From positions 1 through 5,818 of the forward strand of contig JALWRY010000235.1 in assembly GCA_027080445.1 (NCBI GenBank): a DNA stretch of 5,818 nt. The letters run 5' to 3'. This document shows, piece after piece, positions 5,809-5,818 of this stretch. This DNA is from Thiohalobacter sp. Lineage in GTDB: Bacteria; Pseudomonadota; Gammaproteobacteria; DSM-19610. The position numbers and the translations under genes are program-made. Numbering within the stretch: position 1 is the stretch's first letter; every line of letters starts with the position of its first letter. Below the pieces are notes generated by a model. That model made no database searches. It was not told the origin of the DNA and worked only from the letters and a program-made list of their open reading frames with translations.

Positions 5809-5818
5809 AGGCGCCATC

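Overview
The window looks like chromosome of a flagellated, Gram-negative gammaproteobacterium. The evidence is a close PomA/PomB pair of the Vibrio/Pseudomonas sodium-stator type, a PilZ protein directly behind it, a YbbO-like dehydrogenase, an Atm1-type ABC exporter and an FmdB zinc-ribbon protein. Genes are tightly packed and base composition looks uniform. I see no mobile element, tRNA, rRNA, CRISPR array or sign of recent transfer. The genus cannot be fixed from the sequence alone.

Layout. Bases 1-615 (minus strand) hold most of a short-chain dehydrogenase whose C-terminus lies beyond the left edge. A 138-base divergent intergenic region follows and contains a sigma-28-like promoter candidate facing right. 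Bases 754-3486 (plus strand) form one likely operon: pomA, pomB and a PilZ-domain gene, with gaps of 41 and 13 bases. Facing them, with only 18 bases between stop codons, is a minus-strand gene (3505-5298) for a fused half-size ABC transporter of the Atm1/ABCB7 type. Its 186-base upstream region is shared with a plus-strand FmdB-family gene (5485-5754). That region carries an extended -10 promoter for fmdB, a candidate -10 for the transporter and a 19-bp dyad. The last 64 bases hold no recognisable gene start.

How the genes work together. PomA and PomB build the ion-driven stator that turns the flagellum. The PilZ protein carries both c-di-GMP-binding motifs, so its place in the stator operon suggests a c-di-GMP-responsive control on the motor. 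PomB is about 120 residues longer than Vibrio PomB, with a charged helical linker insert and a basic C-terminal tail after the peptidoglycan-binding domain. The PilZ protein has a helical insertion between its two ligand-binding motifs. These two departures are the most interesting content. The other genes are ordinary housekeeping or metabolic functions, and I do not see a wholly new system here.
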